Shown here: in pieces, positions 1 through 8,243 of the stretch
How the letters are laid out: each line of letters starts with the position of its first letter
How positions within the stretch are numbered: the stretch's first letter is position 1
Source of the DNA: Clostridia bacterium
Lineage (GTDB): Bacteria; Bacillota; Clostridia; Christensenellales; Aristaeellaceae
Reading direction: 5' to 3'
Length of the DNA stretch: 64,000 nt
Assembly: GCA_030529995.1 (NCBI GenBank)
Contig: JAUMVT010000002.1
Span: forward strand, 1-64,000
Program-made: the position numbers and the translations under genes
Notes under the pieces: generated by a model
The model's input: only the letters and a program-made list of their open reading frames with translations
The model's database searches: none
Told to the model about the DNA's origin: nothing

Positions 1-83
1 CCCTTGACTTCTCTCCGCTGCCCTATGTGTAACCTATGCTTGACACTCCTACAAGTCCGGCGGTAAAAACAACAAAAAACACC

Positions 84-112
84 TTGCCAAATCGGCGGCA
101 TTCTGGTATAAT
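84..112 (+). promoter_or_regulatory. Promoter of the rpsF-ssb-rpsR operon
   Basis: TTGCCA at 84-89 and a perfect TATAAT at 107-112 are separated by 17 bases, which is a good sigma-A type promoter. Transcription should begin near 119 and give a leader of about 60 bases before rpsF. Confidence 0.8.
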
Positions 113-118
113 CCCTAA

Positions 119-157
119 TTGGCACATCCTTGCGCTACACATGGATGTAGCGCCAAA
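119..157 (+). promoter_or_regulatory. Hairpin in the rpsF leader (possible S6:S18 autoregulatory element)
   Basis: GCGCTACA at 132-139 pairs perfectly with TGTAGCGC at 146-153 around a 6-base loop. TTGG near 119-122 could extend pairing to CCAA at 153-156 with an asymmetric internal loop. Many bacteria carry an S6:S18-binding structure in the rpsF leader that represses the operon. The position fits that role, but I could not confirm the conserved bulge, so the assignment is inference. Confidence 0.45.
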
Positions 158-178
158 GTCCGTGAGGAGGTGAAAGAT

Positions 179-586
179 ATGAATAGGTATGAACTGACCT
201 ACATCATCGACACTGCACTGGAGGAAACTGCTCGCAAGGAGCTGATTGAAAAGGTTTCTGCCCTGATCGCAGCCAACGGTGGTGAAGTCGAAAAGGTCGA
301 CGAGACTTGGGGCAAGCGCCGCCTGGCGTATGCCATCAACTACAAGACCGAGGGTTGGTACGTGCTGGTGACCTTCAAGGCACCTGCTGAGTTCCCCCGC
401 GAGCTTGAGCGTAACTTGGAGATCTATGACAGCGTAATCCGCTACCTGGTGGTGAAGCTGGTCGAAAAGCGCAGCAATGTGAAGCCCCGTTCGGTGCGCA
501 CCGCACCCGTGGCAGCACCTGTGGCTGAGGCCGCTGCTGAAGCAGCTCCCGCCGAGGAAGCTCCCGCTGCTGCTGATGCTGAGTAA
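179..586 (+). CDS. rpsF: 30S ribosomal protein S6
   Basis: This 135-residue protein is ribosomal protein S6, which binds the central domain of 16S rRNA as a heterodimer with S18. It opens with the typical S6 start MNRYELTYIID and keeps the WGKRRLAYAI stretch. After about residue 95 the fold gives way to a low-complexity Ala/Pro/Glu tail of roughly 35 residues, longer than the minimal S6. The ATG at 179 follows GAGGAGGTGA at 164-173. An upstream in-frame start at 119 lies at the predicted transcription start and was rejected. The gene is first in an operon with ssb (21 bases downstream) and rpsR, the standard bacterial order. Confidence 0.97.
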   Translation: MNRYELTYIIDTALEETARKELIEKVSALIAANGGEVEKVDETWGKRRLAYAINYKTEGWYVLVTFKAPAEFPRELERNLEIYDSVIRYLVVKLVEKRSNVKPRSVRTAPVAAPVAEAAAEAAPAEEAPAAADAE

Positions 587-607
587 GGCATCCGTGAGGG
601 TAAAAGC

Positions 608-1048
608 ATGAACAAGATCATTTTGATCGGTAATTTGACCCGTGACCCTGAACTGCGCACTGTCTCCAACGGCATCAGCGTGTGCGATTTCACCATTGCG
701 GTGAATGACCGCCGTGGCCGGAACCAGAACAGCGACCAGCAGGATCCCGCACAGTTCTTCCGCATTACCGCTTGGCGTCAGCTGGGCGAAAATTGCGCCA
801 AGTATCTGGCCAAGGGTCGCAAGGTGTTCGTGTCCGGGCCGATCACCGCTCGCACCTATCAGGCGAACGACGGTACGACCCGTGTATCTCTGGATGTCAC
901 TGCTGAAGATGTCGAGTTCCTGTCCAGCCGGAATGATAGCGAAGGCGCAGGCTACACTCCTGCCGCCCCTGCTGCTCCTACCAGCAGCAGCGTAACCGCT
1001 CAGAATGACGGCTTTACCCAGGTAGCCGACGATGATTTGCCATTTTAA
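608..1048 (+). CDS. ssb: Single-stranded DNA-binding protein
   Basis: The 146-residue product is SSB, which coats single-stranded DNA during replication, repair and recombination. Residues 1-105 form the OB-fold domain beginning MNKIILIGNLTRDPELR. A flexible Ala/Pro/Ser-rich linker follows. The protein ends in DDDLPF, the acidic tip that recruits replication and repair partners. Its position between rpsF and rpsR is the classic housekeeping arrangement, so this is the main chromosomal SSB rather than a plasmid or phage copy. A GAGGG-type ribosome binding site lies just before the ATG. Confidence 0.97.
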   Translation: MNKIILIGNLTRDPELRTVSNGISVCDFTIAVNDRRGRNQNSDQQDPAQFFRITAWRQLGENCAKYLAKGRKVFVSGPITARTYQANDGTTRVSLDVTAEDVEFLSSRNDSEGAGYTPAAPAAPTSSSVTAQNDGFTQVADDDLPF

Positions 1049-1080
1049 CGCTTAAGTAAGCTTGAGAGGAGGCCATCCGA

Positions 1081-1338
1081 ATGTCTGAAGAACGTGGTGA
1101 AAGAAGGCCGCGTCCCCGGGGAGGACGTCGTCCCCGCCGGAAGGTATGCAGCTTCTGTGTGGATAAGGTCGAATACATCGACTACAAGGATATCAACCGT
1201 CTGCGTCGTTTCATCAACGAGCGCGGCAAGATCCTGCCCCGCCGTATGTCCGGCAACTGCGCCAAGCATCAGCGTCAGCTGAGCGAGGCCATCAAGCGCG
1301 CACGTGCCATCGCGCTGCTGCCCTTCACGGTGGACTAA
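1081..1338 (+). CDS. rpsR: 30S ribosomal protein S18
   Basis: This 85-residue basic protein is ribosomal protein S18, the S6 partner in the small subunit. The Arg-rich N-terminus is followed by CSFC and a later GNCAKHQ, so it keeps the cysteines of the zinc-binding (C+) form of S18. The conserved core [18 protein letters not shown] is present. A strong AGAGGAGGC ribosome binding site sits 8-10 bases upstream. It ends the operon, and an intrinsic terminator starts 15 bases after the stop codon. Confidence 0.97.
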   Translation: MSEERGERRPRPRGGRRPRRKVCSFCVDKVEYIDYKDINRLRRFINERGKILPRRMSGNCAKHQRQLSEAIKRARAIALLPFTVD

Positions 1339-1352
1339 TCGTCCGCATACAA

Positions 1353-1382
1353 TCCCTCGGCGAGAGCCGGGGGATTTTTTCG
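1353..1382 (+). terminator. Intrinsic terminator of the rpsF operon
   Basis: TCCCTCGGC (1353-1361) pairs with GCCGGGGGA (1366-1374), with one G-T wobble, around a GAGA tetraloop. A run of six T follows. This is a canonical Rho-independent terminator. Confidence 0.92.
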
Positions 1383-1396
1383 TTTTTGGGCAAAGG

Positions 1397-1425
1397 TTGA
1401 CAAGGCAGAGAGCACAAGGTACAAT
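1397..1425 (+). promoter_or_regulatory. Promoter upstream of the glycosyltransferase gene
   Basis: TTGACA at 1397-1402 and TACAAT at 1420-1425 are separated by 17 bases. This is a near-consensus promoter that restarts transcription immediately after the rpsR terminator. Confidence 0.82.
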
Positions 1426-1476
1426 GACGGGGATTGTTTCTGCATTGAAACAGTAGGGAAAGTAAGGAGTGATAGC

Positions 1477-2295
1477 GTGGATCAGCCCTTGGTGAGCGTG
1501 GTGATCCCCGTGTGGAATGGAGAGAAGACCATTGTCCGGTGCCTGCGAAGCGTACAGCGGCAGACCTGGCAGCGGCTGGAGATTATTGTGGTGGATGACG
1601 GCAGCAAGGATGGCACTGCCGCCATACTGGATCAGGAAGCAGCCAAGGATGACAGGATCCGCGTTGTGCATCAGGCGAATGCCGGGGTTTCGGAAGCTCG
1701 CAACCACGGCATGACCTTTTGCAAAGGGAAGTATACCCGCTTTGTGGACGGGGATGATGCGCTACCGGAGGATTCCGTGGAGCATCTTGTCCGCCGGGCG
1801 GAGGAGACAAAGGCGGATCTGGTCATTGCCGGCTACACGGATGTGGTGGGGCCGGTGCGCCGTGTGCGTGCATTGGTGCAGGAAGAGAAAACAGTGGAAG
1901 GCAATGGGTTCCTGCCTCACCTGAATCAAAAGAGCAACAGCTTCTACTATGGTGTGCTGTGGAATAAGCTGTTCCGCACGGACATGATTCAGAAGCATCA
2001 GCTGCGTTTCATTTCCGGACTGAGCTACGGGGAGGATATGGTGTTCGTCTGCGCCTATCTGGCGCATGTGAATCGCCTGACCTTCAGCGCAAAGCCGGTT
2101 TACGACTATATTCGCAATCCCAAGGGCATGACGGCGCATCAAATGCTGGACAGCGTGTATCATCCCGTGCGGAATATCAAGGTCAAGTTCCGCATCTATG
2201 CTGCCCTGAAGGAACTGTACCATGCCCGTGGGGCTTATGAACAGTACAGGCGAACTTTGTGGATTTATCTGCTGCGCATTACCGTGGATGAATAA
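1477..2295 (+). CDS. Family 2 glycosyltransferase
   Basis: The 272-residue product has a GT-A fold glycosyltransferase domain of family 2. VSVVIPVWNGEKTI lies at the N-terminus, VVDDGSKDGT follows, and the metal-binding DxD-type site FVDGDD is near residues 90-94. The C-terminal half resembles enzymes that add sugars to cell-surface polysaccharides or teichoic-acid-like polymers. The donor and acceptor cannot be read from the sequence. The start is GTG at 1477 with AAGGAG eight bases upstream. The gene stands alone, with its own promoter and no other envelope sugar genes nearby. Confidence 0.88.
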   Translation: MDQPLVSVVIPVWNGEKTIVRCLRSVQRQTWQRLEIIVVDDGSKDGTAAILDQEAAKDDRIRVVHQANAGVSEARNHGMTFCKGKYTRFVDGDDALPEDSVEHLVRRAEETKADLVIAGYTDVVGPVRRVRALVQEEKTVEGNGFLPHLNQKSNSFYYGVLWNKLFRTDMIQKHQLRFISGLSYGEDMVFVCAYLAHVNRLTFSAKPVYDYIRNPKGMTAHQMLDSVYHPVRNIKVKFRIYAALKELYHARGAYEQYRRTLWIYLLRITVDE

Positions 2296-2325
2296 AGCGG
2301 CAGCATGCCAATGATAGGAAGAAAG

Positions 2326-2355
2326 AGCCTTGGTGCGCATGCGTGCGCCAAGGCT
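2326..2355 (+). promoter_or_regulatory. Strong hairpin abutting the exporter ribosome binding site
   Basis: A 30-base inverted repeat forms a 13-pair stem (two G-T wobbles) with an ATGC loop. Its outer arms are AGCCTTGG and CCAAGGCT. It ends at 2355, and the GAGGA of the next gene's ribosome binding site starts at 2356. No T-run follows, so it looks more like a translation or processing control hairpin, or a weak attenuator, than a terminator. Confidence 0.6.
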
Positions 2356-2367
2356 GAGGACACTGAA

Positions 2368-3138
2368 ATGACAGAGCCGATGGAGCTGCTGGAGCTTGCA
2401 GGGCAGATCATTATGGAAAACGGCGGCGAAACCTTTCGCGTAGAGGAGACGGTCACCCGAATGGGACGTGCCTTCGGCCTAAAAAATGTGGAGAGCTTCG
2501 CCATACCCAGCGGCGTGTTTGTCAGCTATCGCCGGGAGGATGGCACCACGGAAACCGGGGTGGTGCGCATCCGCCGCAAAGGCACCAACCTGACCAGCGT
2601 GGATGCGGTGAATGCCATTTCCCGTCAGGTGGAGGCAGGAGAATTGTCACCGGAGGAAACATTAGCCAAGCTGAAACAGCTGGAGCAGTGCCGGCCTGAG
2701 CTGCCCGGGTGGTTGATTGTCCTTGGCGCATCGGTAACGGGCTCCGGGTTTTCTCTTATGTTTGGCGGCACGGTGCTGGACTGTGTATCCGCATTTCTGG
2801 CTGCCGGCCTTGTGCAGCTGATGTGCAATGCCCTGGATCGCCAGCACGTGAACGGCCTTTTCACCAGCTTGCTGGGCAGCTTTGTGTGTACCTTGCTGCC
2901 CACCTTGCTGTATGTTTTGACAGGCCTTGGTCATGTGGATTTGATCGTAGGCGGCGCTCTGATGCCCCTGCTGCCAGGACTCAGCATGACCAATGCCGTG
3001 CAGGATACCCTGCGGGGGGATATGGTTTCCGGCAGTTCCCATTTGCTGCAGGCCACGTTGACAGCGGCTTTGGTGGCAGGGGGCGCACTGGTGGCTACCA
3101 GCCTGTGCCGTTTGCTGGGAGGGATCAAGCTATGGTGA
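2368..3138 (+). CDS. Threonine/serine exporter, ThrE N-terminal half (YjjP-like)
   Basis: The product (256 residues from 2368) matches the N-terminal half of ThrE-type exporters (DUF1212, YjjP-like). A soluble opening segment, ELAGQIIMENGGETFRVEETV, shown here as ELAGQII then MENGGETFRVEETV, precedes about five hydrophobic segments. The family exports threonine/serine in Corynebacterium or succinate in E. coli YjjPB. The ATG at 2368 has GAGGA seven bases upstream. An in-frame ATG at 2305 would run through a strong hairpin and lacks a clear ribosome binding site. The gene overlaps its partner by 7 bases, so the two halves are translationally coupled and should form one transporter. Confidence 0.85.
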   Translation: MTEPMELLELAGQIIMENGGETFRVEETVTRMGRAFGLKNVESFAIPSGVFVSYRREDGTTETGVVRIRRKGTNLTSVDAVNAISRQVEAGELSPEETLAKLKQLEQCRPELPGWLIVLGASVTGSGFSLMFGGTVLDCVSAFLAAGLVQLMCNALDRQHVNGLFTSLLGSFVCTLLPTLLYVLTGLGHVDLIVGGALMPLLPGLSMTNAVQDTLRGDMVSGSSHLLQATLTAALVAGGALVATSLCRLLGGIKLW

Positions 3139-3620
3139 TCGCCTTGCTGCAGACCTTCATCGGCGCCTTTTTTGCCACCTTGGGTTTCGCTTTTATCCTG
3201 CGGACGCCGCGCCGCTGTTGGCTGCCGGCTGGTGTTATCGGCGGTTTTGGCTACACGCTGTATACGGTGCTGCTGTCCCTTGGATGCAGCGACCCTGTGG
3301 CCATGTTTATCGGCATGCTTATCGGTGCACTGATTGCTCAGTACGCAGCCAGAAAAATGCGGATGATCGCCACTGCCTTCACTACCCTGGCGGTGATTCC
3401 GGCCGTGCCCGGACTGGGGCTGTACCGCTTCATGTCCCTGATGGCTCAGGGAAACACAAACGAGGCTGTCAGCGTGGGGGTCAGCGCCATGACGAACATT
3501 GTCATGATTGCCTTGGCCTTGGGTGTCAGCACGTTTATCACTCGGCGGATCCCGCATCGGAAGGCTGCACCTGCTTCTGTAATGGCAAAAAAGGAAGAAA
3601 ATCCTCCTTCTTCAAGGTGA
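3132..3620 (+). CDS. Threonine/serine exporter, ThrE C-terminal half (YjjB-like)
   Basis: This 162-residue membrane protein is the second half of the split ThrE-type exporter (ThrE_2, YjjB-like). It has four to five hydrophobic helices and the typical IPAVPGLGLYRFM segment near residues 89-101, where family members carry a P-G-x-x-x-Y pattern. The ATG at 3132 lies inside the end of the preceding gene. In some bacteria the two halves are one polypeptide, but the split arrangement is common in Bacillota. The C-terminal tail is basic and Ser-rich. The substrate cannot be decided between threonine/serine and dicarboxylates from sequence alone. Confidence 0.83.
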   Translation: MVIALLQTFIGAFFATLGFAFILRTPRRCWLPAGVIGGFGYTLYTVLLSLGCSDPVAMFIGMLIGALIAQYAARKMRMIATAFTTLAVIPAVPGLGLYRFMSLMAQGNTNEAVSVGVSAMTNIVMIALALGVSTFITRRIPHRKAAPASVMAKKEENPPSSR

Positions 3621-3657
3621 TACAGGCTGAAGTTTTACAATGTTTTCACGGAAAAGC

Positions 3658-3686
3658 TTGTTTATGGCAGTGGAATCAGGTATAAT
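3658..3686 (+). promoter_or_regulatory. Promoter of the beta-propeller protein gene
   Basis: TTGTTT at 3658-3663 and a perfect TATAAT at 3681-3686 have a 17-base spacer. The start codon follows about 45 bases downstream. Confidence 0.75.
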
Positions 3687-3730
3687 GGATAAGAGGTACA
3701 AGAAAAAATATCGCAAAGGAGTAAAGAGCT

Positions 3731-6541
3731 TTGAGCGATTTTCGTCGTGATGAACAAGGAACGCAAAATACCGGGGATCTGGATCAGCAGGCGACCCGGA
3801 TCATGGAGCCGGTAAGCGGGGAGGCGACTGCCCGTCCCCATCGCCGTCGTTCCGCCCGATATGATCAGCCGGCAGAAGAGACGCAGGCAGAAAGCACCCA
3901 AGAGGTGAAGCCTGTTGCGCCGGCGGTGCCGGAAGCGGAGGACGAGCCCAGACCTCAGGCGAGAACGACCAGGGTCACGACTCGGCCTGTGGCACGCACG
4001 GCGGACGGGGAAGCACCCCGGGGGGTACCCCGGCCGGCCAGTCTGGATCGGACTCGCACCCAGCGTCCTCAAACCGAGCGGGAGGAGGGTGTGCGCCGTC
4101 CGGTGAATGCGCCGGGCTATGATCGCCGCCCGCCTGTCAATGCCAATTACGCCAGAGGAGAACAGGCCGGAGAAACGGCGGCTCGCCGTCCCCAAATGAA
4201 GCGTGCCGAAGCCCCTGCCCCTGTGGAGGAAGAACCACAGCGCAAGCGTCACGGCGGCTTGATCGCCCTTATTGTGATCATTCTGGTGCTGGCCTTGGCC
4301 GTGGTGGGCATTATGCTCATTCCGGATGATGCCACCGGTGCCTTGGGCAGCATCAAGAGCACGGTCACCGGGGCTGTGTCCGGCGTGGTGGACAGCGTGG
4401 GAAGCCTCTTCGGCAAGGAAACGGCTGTGCCTGCCGAAGCACTGGACTTCTCTGCCGTGAACACGGAAGGCACGGCACCTATGGACGTGATTTTCTCCCT
4501 GACCACCAACAAGACCACGAACGAAGTGCGCTTGGTGGATGAAGCAGGAGAAGTATTGAAAACGGAAACGTCCATGGTCACGGATAACGTGGATACCCGG
4601 CTGTGGATGATGATCTTTACCGTAGAGGACGGCTATGAAGGCACAGTATCCGCTCAGGTCGGCGATGGCGAAAACTGGAGCGATACGGGCAGAAGCCAGG
4701 AACTGCAGATTGCAGCCGCTCCCGTGGCAACGGAAGCCCCGGTGGTGACCGCAACGCCTGTGGTAACCCAGACCCCTGTGCCTGTAACGGAAGCACCTGC
4801 TACCGCTACCCCCACCTTGGAGCCTACCACCGAACCTACGCTGGAGCCTACGGCAACCCTTGCACCTACGGCAACGCCTACGATTGCGCCGACCGCAACA
4901 CCTACGGCTAAACCTACGGCAACGCCCACGCCTACGGCTGTACCCACGGCCGAGCCGACCGCTGTGCCGGAGCTGACCGCCGCAGCGGATGCCAGTGCAC
5001 TGCCTTCCAAGTTGATTGCGGAAGAGATTGCTTACTCCAATACCAAGCGGCTGACCAGCTATACCCGGGCAGAAAAGGAAATCCTGAACATGCCTGCCGG
5101 GGATAACTACACCACCATGCCCTATGGCGTGATGACCTACCGCGGCAATGCCTTCCGCCAGAATGCGGCTGTGGGCAATGTGGGCAGCCTTACCGGCATG
5201 AGCCTGAAGTGGAAGGCTGAGGCCGGCAGTGTGAAGGGCTCGTCCGCTACCTATTACGGCATCGGCTGGACGGGTCAGCCTGCCATTATCAAGTGGAGCC
5301 GTGAGGTTCGTTCCTTCACGAACATTGTGGAAGAAAAGAAGAACACAACGGCACTGAAGGAAGTCATTGTGGCCGGCCTGGACGGCAAGATTTACTTCCT
5401 TGACCTGGCTGACGGACAGCCTACCCGGGATGCCATCAATGTAGGCTATCCCATGAAGGGTTCTGTCAGCCTGCATCCCCTGGGCTATCCTGTGATGACG
5501 GTCGGTCAGTACGCTCGCAAGATGAAGAGCGGCACCGGCGATATCGGCCTCCGGTTCTACAATCTGCTGAACCAGGAGCAGATTTACATGATTGACGGCT
5601 TGGACGGCAAGCTGAAGCGGCCGTACAACGAGGTTGGTTCCTTCGAAACCTCTGCCCTGATTGATCCCACCTCCGACACCTTGGTCACCGCCGGCACCAA
5701 CGGCATGCTGTATGTGACCAAGCTGGGCACGGAGTTCGATTACAACGTGGGCTCCATCAAGCTGGATCCTTCCACGGTGGTGCTCAAGTCCAAGGCAACC
5801 GGCGAGAAGAACAAGAATACGGCTGTGGAATCTTCCATCGCTATGTATCAGAGCTATGCCTTCTATGCGGATGTGAAGGGTATCCTCCGCTGTGTGGATA
5901 CCACCACCATGTCCACGGTGTGGGCTGTGAATACCGAGGATGAAGTGGATGCCGCCATTTCCCTGGACTTTGACGACAACGGTACCTTGTGGCTCTATAC
6001 CGCTAACACGCTGACCAACCGTTCCAAGGGCAGCTGCCAGATTCGCCGGTACAATGCCATGACCGGTGAACTGGACTGGACCAGCGAGGTTGCGGTGAAG
6101 AAGAACACCAAGAACACCGTTACCCCCGGCGCCAAGGCCAGTGCTGTGATCGGCGAAGACGACATTGATGATCTGGTGATTTACACCCTGTCCAGTCTGC
6201 AGACGGATGCAGGCGTAACCATTACCGGTGCGGAAGGTGCGGCTGCCGGTGCAGTGATTGCGCTGAACAAGAAGGACGGCTCCGTGGCCTGGACCAGAGC
6301 ATTGGATGATTACAGCTATTCCTCTCCCGTGGCTGTGTACAGCGAGGACGGAGAAAGCTGGATCGTGCAGGCCAGTGCCAGCGGCATGCTGTACCTGCTG
6401 AAGGGCACCACCGGCGAGGTGGTTTCCACCCTGCAGCTGGAAGGCACCATCGAGGGTTCTCCTGCCGTGTACGGCAGCACCTTGGTGATCGGCACCACGG
6501 GCAAGAATACCGCCTTCATTTACGGCATTACATTGGAATAG
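3731..6541 (+). CDS. Membrane-anchored PQQ-like beta-propeller protein with Thr/Pro stalk
   Basis: The 936-residue product has four parts. Residues 1-174 are a charged, disordered cytoplasmic region rich in Arg, Glu and Pro. A single transmembrane helix spans about 175-197. An extracellular segment includes a Thr/Pro/Ala stalk at about 334-414. Residues 450-936 repeat Trp- and Asp/Gly-containing strands (for example KIYFLDLADGQ, LRCVDTTT and VIALNKKDGSVAW) typical of PQQ-like beta-propeller blades. No PQQ-dependent dehydrogenase active site is apparent, so a binding or scaffold role at the cell surface is more likely. The start is TTG at 3731 behind AAAGGAG. It is monocistronic. Confidence 0.75.
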   Translation: MSDFRRDEQGTQNTGDLDQQATRIMEPVSGEATARPHRRRSARYDQPAEETQAESTQEVKPVAPAVPEAEDEPRPQARTTRVTTRPVARTADGEAPRGVPRPASLDRTRTQRPQTEREEGVRRPVNAPGYDRRPPVNANYARGEQAGETAARRPQMKRAEAPAPVEEEPQRKRHGGLIALIVIILVLALAVVGIMLIPDDATGALGSIKSTVTGAVSGVVDSVGSLFGKETAVPAEALDFSAVNTEGTAPMDVIFSLTTNKTTNEVRLVDEAGEVLKTETSMVTDNVDTRLWMMIFTVEDGYEGTVSAQVGDGENWSDTGRSQELQIAAAPVATEAPVVTATPVVTQTPVPVTEAPATATPTLEPTTEPTLEPTATLAPTATPTIAPTATPTAKPTATPTPTAVPTAEPTAVPELTAAADASALPSKLIAEEIAYSNTKRLTSYTRAEKEILNMPAGDNYTTMPYGVMTYRGNAFRQNAAVGNVGSLTGMSLKWKAEAGSVKGSSATYYGIGWTGQPAIIKWSREVRSFTNIVEEKKNTTALKEVIVAGLDGKIYFLDLADGQPTRDAINVGYPMKGSVSLHPLGYPVMTVGQYARKMKSGTGDIGLRFYNLLNQEQIYMIDGLDGKLKRPYNEVGSFETSALIDPTSDTLVTAGTNGMLYVTKLGTEFDYNVGSIKLDPSTVVLKSKATGEKNKNTAVESSIAMYQSYAFYADVKGILRCVDTTTMSTVWAVNTEDEVDAAISLDFDDNGTLWLYTANTLTNRSKGSCQIRRYNAMTGELDWTSEVAVKKNTKNTVTPGAKASAVIGEDDIDDLVIYTLSSLQTDAGVTITGAEGAAAGAVIALNKKDGSVAWTRALDDYSYSSPVAVYSEDGESWIVQASASGMLYLLKGTTGEVVSTLQLEGTIEGSPAVYGSTLVIGTTGKNTAFIYGITLE
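4730..4972 (+). repeat. Degenerate Thr/Pro-coding repeat (extracellular stalk)
   Basis: Imperfect repeats of a CCTACGGCAACG-like unit encode runs such as TPTIAPTATPTAKPTATPTP. The unit varies but stays in frame. Such tracts form extended, often glycosylated stalks and can expand or contract by slippage. Confidence 0.75.
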
Positions 6542-6566
6542 TCAATCGGGGTTCGACCCCACCCAC

Positions 6567-6597
6567 AAAGGCTCAGGGGCAAGTCTCCTGAGCCTTT
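6567..6597 (+). terminator. Hairpin terminator after the beta-propeller gene
   Basis: AAAGGCTCAGG (6567-6577) pairs perfectly with CCTGAGCCTTT (6587-6597). There is no long T-run beyond the TTT in the stem, so termination may be partial. Confidence 0.6.
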
Positions 6598-6670
6598 GCG
6601 CATTCTGTGGGCGAGTACTCATCAAGACGTTGATTTCCCGACGTGGGTTCGGGTTTTATTGGAGGTAGAT

Positions 6671-8164
6671 ATGGCACAGAAGGTATTGGTAGCACTGGAT
6701 CAGGGGACGACCAGCTCCCGAGCGGTTGTGTTTGACACGGCGGGGCATATGCTGGCGGCCAAGGGCGTGGAATTTCCGCAGCACTATCCCAAGCCGGGCT
6801 GGGTGGAGCATGATCCCAATGACATTCTGACCACCCAGATCACAGCACTTCGTGAAGCAGTGAAGCTGAGCGGCGTGGATGTGGCGGACATAGCGGCCAT
6901 CGGCATTACCAACCAAAGGGAGACTACCCTGCTGTGGGACCGGGAAACCGGCACCTGCGTTCACAACGCCATTGTGTGGCAATGCCGCCGCACTGCCCAC
7001 AATGTGGAATGGCTGCTGAAGGAAGGCTATGGGGATATGATCCGCCGGAAGACGGGACTGATTCCCGATGCCTATTTTTCCGGTACCAAGCTGGCCTGGC
7101 TGCTGGATCATCTGGATCTGCACGAAAGGGCGGAAGCCGGTGAGCTGTGCTTCGGCACGGTGGACAGCTTCCTTGCCTGGCATCTGGTGACAGGCCGTCC
7201 CCATGTGACGGATGCTACCAACGCAGGCCGTACCATGATGTTCAATCTGGAGACTCAGGACTGGGATGATGAACTGCTGAAAATCCTGGATGTTCCCCGG
7301 GCTTGCCTGCCCAAGGTAGTGGATTCCAGCCAGGTCATCGGCATGCTGGACACGTCCATTCTGGGCAGACCCATTCCGGTGGCGTCCATGGCAGGGGATC
7401 AGCATGCGTCCCTGTTTGGTCAGGCTTGCCTGAAGACAGGCATGGTGAAGAACACCTACGGCACAGGCTGCTTCATGCTGATGAACACGGGAGAAAAGCG
7501 GATTCACAGCGAGCATGGCCTGCTGTCCACCATGGCATGGCGGATTAACGGCAAGCCCACCTATGCGCTGGAGGGCAGCGTGTTTATGGGCGGCGCCACC
7601 ATCCAGTGGTTGCGGGACGAAATGAAGCTGATTTCCACCGCGGCAGAAAGCGAAGGAGTGGCCACCTCTGTGAAGGATACGGGCGGCGTGTATCTGGTGC
7701 CTGCCTTTACCGGGCTGGGAGCTCCTTGGTGGGATATGTACAGCCGGGGCACGCTGGTGGGCATGACCCGGGGGACGGGCCGAGCCCACGTGGTGCGTGC
7801 CGCGCTGGAAGCCATTGCCTATCAGTCCGCAGACCTGATGCAGGCCATGGCACAGGATTGCGGTGCAACCCCTGCACAGCTGCAGGTGGATGGGGGTGCC
7901 AGTGCCAATGCGTTCCTGATGCAGTTCCAGGCGGACATCATGAATGTGCCGGTTGTGCGGCCTCAGGTCATGGAAACAACGGCACTTGGCGCGGCTCTGC
8001 TGGCAGGCTTGGCTGTGGGGCTGTATCAGAACGTGGAGGATACAGCCGCCGTATGGCAGCGGGATCTAACCTTTGAACCCACCATGCCGGAGCACGAACG
8101 GGAGCATTTGCTCCGTGGCTGGCACCGGGCAGTGGAACGCTCCCTGAATTGGCTGGAGAAATAA
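6671..8164 (+). CDS. glpK: Glycerol kinase
   Basis: The 497-residue product is glycerol kinase of the FGGY family, which phosphorylates glycerol to glycerol-3-phosphate with ATP. The length is close to the family norm of about 500. It carries the phosphate-binding ALDQGTTSSRAVVFD near residue 8, the substrate loop NQRETT, GDQHASLFGQ, YGTGCFMLMNTG and the GLGAPWWD signature. ATG at 6671 follows GGAGGT by four bases, and the longer upstream frame runs through the preceding terminator. There is no glpF or glpD beside it, so glycerol uptake and oxidation must be encoded elsewhere. Confidence 0.96.
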   Translation: MAQKVLVALDQGTTSSRAVVFDTAGHMLAAKGVEFPQHYPKPGWVEHDPNDILTTQITALREAVKLSGVDVADIAAIGITNQRETTLLWDRETGTCVHNAIVWQCRRTAHNVEWLLKEGYGDMIRRKTGLIPDAYFSGTKLAWLLDHLDLHERAEAGELCFGTVDSFLAWHLVTGRPHVTDATNAGRTMMFNLETQDWDDELLKILDVPRACLPKVVDSSQVIGMLDTSILGRPIPVASMAGDQHASLFGQACLKTGMVKNTYGTGCFMLMNTGEKRIHSEHGLLSTMAWRINGKPTYALEGSVFMGGATIQWLRDEMKLISTAAESEGVATSVKDTGGVYLVPAFTGLGAPWWDMYSRGTLVGMTRGTGRAHVVRAALEAIAYQSADLMQAMAQDCGATPAQLQVDGGASANAFLMQFQADIMNVPVVRPQVMETTALGAALLAGLAVGLYQNVEDTAAVWQRDLTFEPTMPEHEREHLLRGWHRAVERSLNWLEK

Positions 8165-8243
8165 AGGAATTTCTCCGTATGAAAGAGAATGAAAGAAATA
8201 GGGGACGGATATTTTCACCCCTGCAAAACAAGGAGGCTTTGGT

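Noticed and set aside
4730..4972. Possible CRISPR array
   Set aside because: The repeats are short, degenerate and in frame with a Thr/Pro-rich coding sequence, with no spacers of constant length.
3662..5476. A 604-codon open frame on the minus strand opposite the beta-propeller gene
   Set aside because: It is Arg/Gly/Cys-rich low-complexity sequence caused by the GC-rich repeats of the sense gene, with no ribosome binding site or recognisable domain.
6541..6566. A GGGGTTCGACCCC stretch that looks like a tRNA T arm
   Set aside because: The 7-base T loop would leave a mismatched stem, and no acceptor, D or anticodon arm is present upstream. It is more likely part of the intergenic region before the terminator.
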